Source: Plantago elongata
Lineage: Eukaryota; Streptophyta; Magnoliopsida; Lamiales; Plantaginaceae
Direction: 5' to 3'
Assembly: GCA_036897095.1 (NCBI GenBank)
Contig: JAYMSP010002368.1
Span: forward strand, 1 to 24,718
DNA: 24,718 nt
Position numbers and translations under genes: made by a program. The number at the start of each line of letters is the position of its first letter. Positions within the stretch are counted from its first letter, which is position 1. The notes under the pieces were generated by a model. That model worked only from the letters and a program-made list of their open reading frames with translations, was not told where the DNA came from and made no database searches. Shown in pieces: positions 21,361-24,718 of the stretch.

Positions 21361-22328
21361 ATGAGAAAAATGGTGGAGCTTGATGAAGAGGAAAAATGAG
21401 GCCAGTGGTATAATTGGAAATTATCGAACCGTTTGAGATAGAATTTGAGTTAAATTGTTTCGAGTTTTTATAAGGAATGAGATTGTTATTGGATTATTAT
21501 TGAAGATTTAGAGTTAGTGAATGTTTATGATATTGGATTTGGGTTCTAAAGTTCTATAATGCCCTTGTGACAAGCAAAACTTCCTGCTTAAGACAATCAA
21601 CTACTTCATATATTGTTGCGTTTTTATGGCTTAATTCAAATACAGATTTTACACGAAATCAATAAACAACTATCCGACCGTTTAAATTCATCCGTTAAAA
21701 TGTTTCAGCGTGTTTCTTTTGTCTTTTATGGTTAAAAAGAATTAAATCAACTTTATTTTACTAAACAATCATCATTTTTTTAATGATATACTCTTTTTTT
21801 TTTTACATTTTCAATTAAATTTACAATTCAATTTAATCAAACAACATTTAAACCAATCAAATAAACTAAAAAATATCAAACACTTCACTTAATTCTTATA
21901 CACATTTTATTCTTATACACTCTATATAACAACCCTATAAATTTTTAACTATATCTCAAACATTATTTTTTAAACCGATTCTAACTCGATTTATATTCAT
22001 CAACCGAAATTAGACTATAACTTAGTTTTTAAACTATATACAAACAGCCGGTATATATCTCTTTCAATCTCAAAATAAATCTTTCTTTGAGTTATTTCAA
22101 TTTCAAGTTCTCAAACTTTTATCTACCATATCTTCATTCACAACATCTTCTAAGAGACCAACAATTAATTGAGACGGAAAAGACAGACTAAATTGCAATT
22201 TGTCTCATTTGCCTTTATTTCTCACGGGTCGGCGAACCGGGTTTAAAAAATCTCACGGGCTTCCGGGTAAGAAAACGGTTTTGGACATTTTAGTTTTTGT
22301 TCATTATATTTGTCTTTTCCAGATAATG
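21361..22328. other. upstream intergenic region, AT-rich
   Basis: No gene. Contains A/T runs and short local repeats such as TTCTTATACAC (twice near 21895-21920), TCTCACGGG (22219 and 22250). A 64-codon ORF at 22200-22394 runs into the 21-bp repeat and is not credible. Confidence 0.5.
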
Positions 22329-23040
22329 AACATTACTCAAATACGACATAATATTAGTCAAATATGCCTGATCATTAATCAAATAAGTGAATGATCATGC
22401 TTTGAATGAATTTTGCGGGTTGATGGGCGGGTCATTTAATTTTGCGGGTTGTGCGCGGATTAATTTCAGACAAAACCAAAAAATGAACTGTCATTTTAGA
22501 CAAATAGAAAAGAAAATTGATCATATAGTCTGTAACATTACTCAAATAGTCGTGAACATTACATAAATAGTTAAGCACATTATGCTCTAAATCAAACCTC
22601 ATATACGTGTATCTAAGAACATTTTACAAAATGGTTGTCAACATTGCACAAATAGTTTATAACATTACCAATGTAGTTAAAAACAACACTAAAGGTAATA
22701 ATATTTTTTGCACAACAACATCACTCTTCTATTACATTCAAACTCATTAAAGACTTCTATATGACCATCCTCCAAGACTCGTGTCAACTTCAATTCCACA
22801 TTTATCTGTACAAAGAACATTACATGCATTAGCATAAACCTTACATACATCACCAAGAACATTATATACATTACACTTAAAATTAAATCGTATTTTCCAT
22901 TTGAGTTCGTAGCTGAAAAATCTACAATACTACATAAATCATCATATAAAATCAATAAAACAAGCAGAACGTTACACATATAATTGAGAACATTATTGAT
23001 ATAAGCTTAACCATAACGCAAATAATCCAGAACATTTTTA
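22329..23040. repeat. degenerate minisatellite with a 21-bp period
   Basis: Copies of AACATTACTCAAATAGT plus about four variable bases recur in register: 22329, 22350, 22371; 22534, 22555, 22576, 22618, 22640, 22661; 22816, 22837, 22858; 22968, 22989, about 23010 and 23031. Spacings are 21 or 22 bases, or multiples. Three non-matching spacers (about 22392-22533, 22690-22815, 22880-22967) interrupt the array. The first spacer contains AATTTTGCGGGTT twice (22408 and 22438). A 96-codon minus-strand ORF over 22689-22979 is an artefact of the repeat. Confidence 0.75.
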
Positions 23041-23365
23041 TTTGATTCGACTACTCTTTGTGGTAGAAAGAATTTTTCTTCGGCTGAGAGCATAATTGGA
23101 TGTTTCAGTATTTTAACATTGAAAAAATACATATAAATATTTTTGAGTTAAATTTAAAATTCAAATTTATTTACAAACATAAATTGTAATACTTATTCAT
23201 TGAAATCACTCATAAAAAAGAAACTGGTGAACTCTATGGTATCGTATCTCGAAAGTCTCGAATATTTGTAATTTGCATAGTGATGAAACCATTAAATTAA
23301 GACTGGGTTGATAAACAAAATGGTGATAAGATTTTATTAACAAAAAATAAATTGAACCAGATTCC
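23041..23365. other. AT-rich intergenic sequence, nothing recognised
   Basis: I see no ORF, RNA gene, element terminus or repeat in this stretch before the 88-bp duplication. Confidence 0.5.
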
Positions 23366-23545
23366 ATGATAAAAATTTATCATGGTCTAGATCAATGACA
23401 TGATTCTTGTTTTATAATTTATTGAAAAAAAGAAAGTGCAATGCTTAATTTAAATGATAAAATTTTTATCAGGGTCTAGATCCACGACATGATTCTTGTT
23501 TTATAATTTATTGAAACGAATAAAGTGCAATGCTTAATTTATATG
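23366..23545. repeat. 88-bp tandem duplication (2 copies)
   Basis: The unit starting ATGATAAAAATTTATCA at 23366 repeats from 23454. Shared blocks include GGTCTAGATC, GACATGATTCTTGTTTTATA and AAAGTGCAATGCTTAATTTA. There are only about ten differences and small compensating indels, so the duplication is moderately recent. Each unit begins with a short hairpin-forming GATAAA...TTTATC. Confidence 0.88.
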
Positions 23546-23708
23546 TTCAAGATTTATAATAATGTATTAAAACATTCATTTCTTCATAGATTATGATATG
23601 AACTAATTTAATTCTTATACTTTACTAGATTATAAAATAAAAAAAAAACTAACTAATGGCTCTTCTGAGGTTGATTACACACATTAGATTTTTAATATAA
23701 TAGTGATC

Positions 23709-23779
23709 ATATCAAATTGCCAGATTCGGTGGCGATCGCCTCATCGCTTATTTCGCCTTATGACCAATGATATGCAAAT
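23709..23779. repeat. left copy of a ~70-bp direct repeat
   Basis: ATATCAAATTGCCAGATTC, then GGTGGCGATCGCCTCATCGC, then TTTCGCCTTATGA and ATATGCAAAT. It matches the right copy at 24320-24385, about 540 bp away, at roughly three quarters identity; this copy has 6 extra bases after CCTTATGA. Confidence 0.75.
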
Positions 23780-23794
23780 TTATTTATTTTTAAA

Positions 23795-23870
23795 CGTTCA
23801 AAGGTGACTCGAACCCATGACCAATTGGACAGACAACGGTTGTCCTGTACTGGAGGTGGAAGTCATATAC
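23795..23870 (-). mobile_element. SINE-like fragment with tRNA B box
   Basis: On the minus strand GGGTTCGAGTCACC (23816-23803) matches the pol III B box closely. It is preceded by GTTGTCTGTCCAATTGGTCA, typical of tRNA-derived SINE heads, and followed by an A/T-rich stretch. The A box is weak (GGACAACCGTTG region), and no cloverleaf forms. It lies just inside the left direct repeat. Confidence 0.45.
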
Positions 23871-24319
23871 GTAGTCATCGATCTGCAAAGTTCATCTTGA
23901 CAAAGATGAACCTCTACATCATCGGGTTTATACACATGAGAGGTGGTACCACGTTGACTTTCCAGAATACAAGATCGAAGGTGCAAATTTGCTACTCGAC
24001 TTCTACGATATTTGTACCACAAAGCTCTGGGAATACGTTGTCCCACGTCTAGAAGAAGTCTTGCTAAAACTTTTCCAAGTCATCATAGCGATCTTGTTGA
24101 AGCATGCGAGGAGTTATATGTCCATCTCAGTGAGGCAGCTAGGTACTGCCCGATCCAGACAATGATTTGTCCAACTCTAAAGCCCGAGCAAAGTCAAAAC
24201 CAGCAATCTCGTGACTGTAAAGGGATGATGGGTTTCGATCTTGAAGGTGGTGACAGTGCTCAACTTCTTGACTTTTATGCAATTGATTATAAATCATTAC
24301 ATATTTAACCTGACGATCC
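23871..24319. other. unrecognised higher-GC segment between direct repeats
   Basis: This segment is clearly less AT-rich than its surroundings and carries ORFs of 60-98 codons on both strands (for example 24012-24308 plus, 23798-24046 minus). None matches a domain I recognise. Higher GC and codon-like composition suggest a decayed gene fragment or the internal part of a non-autonomous mobile element. I do not call a gene. Confidence 0.4.
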
Positions 24320-24385
24320 ATATCAAATCGTCAAATTCAATGGCGATCGTCTCATCACCCTTTTCCGCCTTATGAATATGTAAAT
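24320..24385. repeat. right copy of the ~70-bp direct repeat
   Basis: ATATCAAATCGTCAAATTC, then AATGGCGATCGTCTCATCAC, then TTTTCCGCCTTATGA and ATATGTAAAT. It is the partner of 23709-23779 in the same orientation. The pair could be duplicated insertion ends or a simple segmental duplication. Confidence 0.75.
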
Positions 24386-24718
24386 AACAAAAGTAATAAT
24401 AAAAAATCAAATTTAACCTCTAGAATATTTTTTAAAATTAAATAATATAGTTTTTAGAATTACCTTTTTTTTAGTATTATTACATTTGATGAAAAATGTG
24501 TCAATTTTTTTTGGTATTTTCAAATGTGTCAGTGTAAGAGCCGAAAATCTTATTCCGTGTATCCGAAATTAACTCAGTAATAATATTATTATTTTAACGG
24601 ACCAGTGACTACTGACTCGATGTACGTGAATTAGTCGACAGTAACAACTAGTTGAATTCGGAAATTAACGGCCGGTTACGATCGCCAGTTAATTACGAAC
24701 AAGCGTTAAATTAGTATT
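24386..24718. other. intergenic sequence to the window end, nothing recognised
   Basis: AT-rich at first, then a more balanced stretch with short words such as GGCCGGTTACGATCGCC. No ORF or element terminus was seen. Confidence 0.5.

Noticed and set aside
24012-24308. 98-codon plus-strand ORF
   Set aside because: Composition is somewhat gene-like, but I recognise no family, and ORFs exist on both strands of the same segment.
23709-24385. Reading the direct repeats as the ends of a small LTR-type element
   Set aside because: The copies are short and diverged, with no clear TG...CA ends, primer-binding site or target duplication visible, so the family cannot be supported.
1-24718. CRISPR arrays, bacterial operons, phage or plasmid functions
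   Set aside because: The sequence is plant nuclear DNA with spliceosomal introns; the 21-bp periodic repeat has no constant repeat/unique spacer structure.

Overview
This window is nuclear DNA of a flowering plant, most likely a eudicot. The evidence is AT-rich intergenic DNA, GT-AG introns of 71 to about 1400 bp, plant-type transposon relics, and one very large gene whose protein matches plant UPL1/UPL2 HECT ubiquitin ligases along its length. I cannot name the species.

Left flank (1-5000). Bases 1-881 carry the 3' part of a decayed PIF/Harbinger transposase on the plus strand, running in from outside the window. A second decayed reading frame on the minus strand (1085-1716) converges on it and still has a plant TATA box in front; it may be the element's partner ORF. 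Then come a short direct repeat pair, an intact-looking 137-bp hAT-type MITE with an 8-bp target duplication, an (ATT)n microsatellite joined to a tRNA-like SINE fragment, a 25-bp tandem duplication, and otherwise featureless AT-rich DNA.

Centre (about 4850-21320, minus strand). One gene fills two thirds of the window: a full-length UPL1-type E3 ubiquitin ligase. I reconstructed 16 coding exons from splice sites and reading phase. They sum to 11,031 nt, a 3676-residue protein, close to the length I recall for Arabidopsis UPL1. It has an N-terminal armadillo-like region, UBA and UIM ubiquitin-binding motifs, an acidic tract, UBM-type repeats and a C-terminal HECT domain. The active-site Cys codon is split by the last coding intron. 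The 5' UTR and probably the 3' UTR also contain introns.

Right flank (21360-24718). No convincing gene. It is AT-rich and holds a degenerate minisatellite with a 21-bp period, an 88-bp tandem duplication, and a roughly 70-bp direct repeat pair bracketing a SINE-like fragment and unrecognised sequence.

I found no undescribed multi-gene system. The points most worth checking are inside the UPL gene: a 105-bp stop-free, frame-preserving segment where other plants encode a conserved block, and a 3' UTR intron about 55 nt after the stop codon. The 21-bp periodic repeat is also worth a look.
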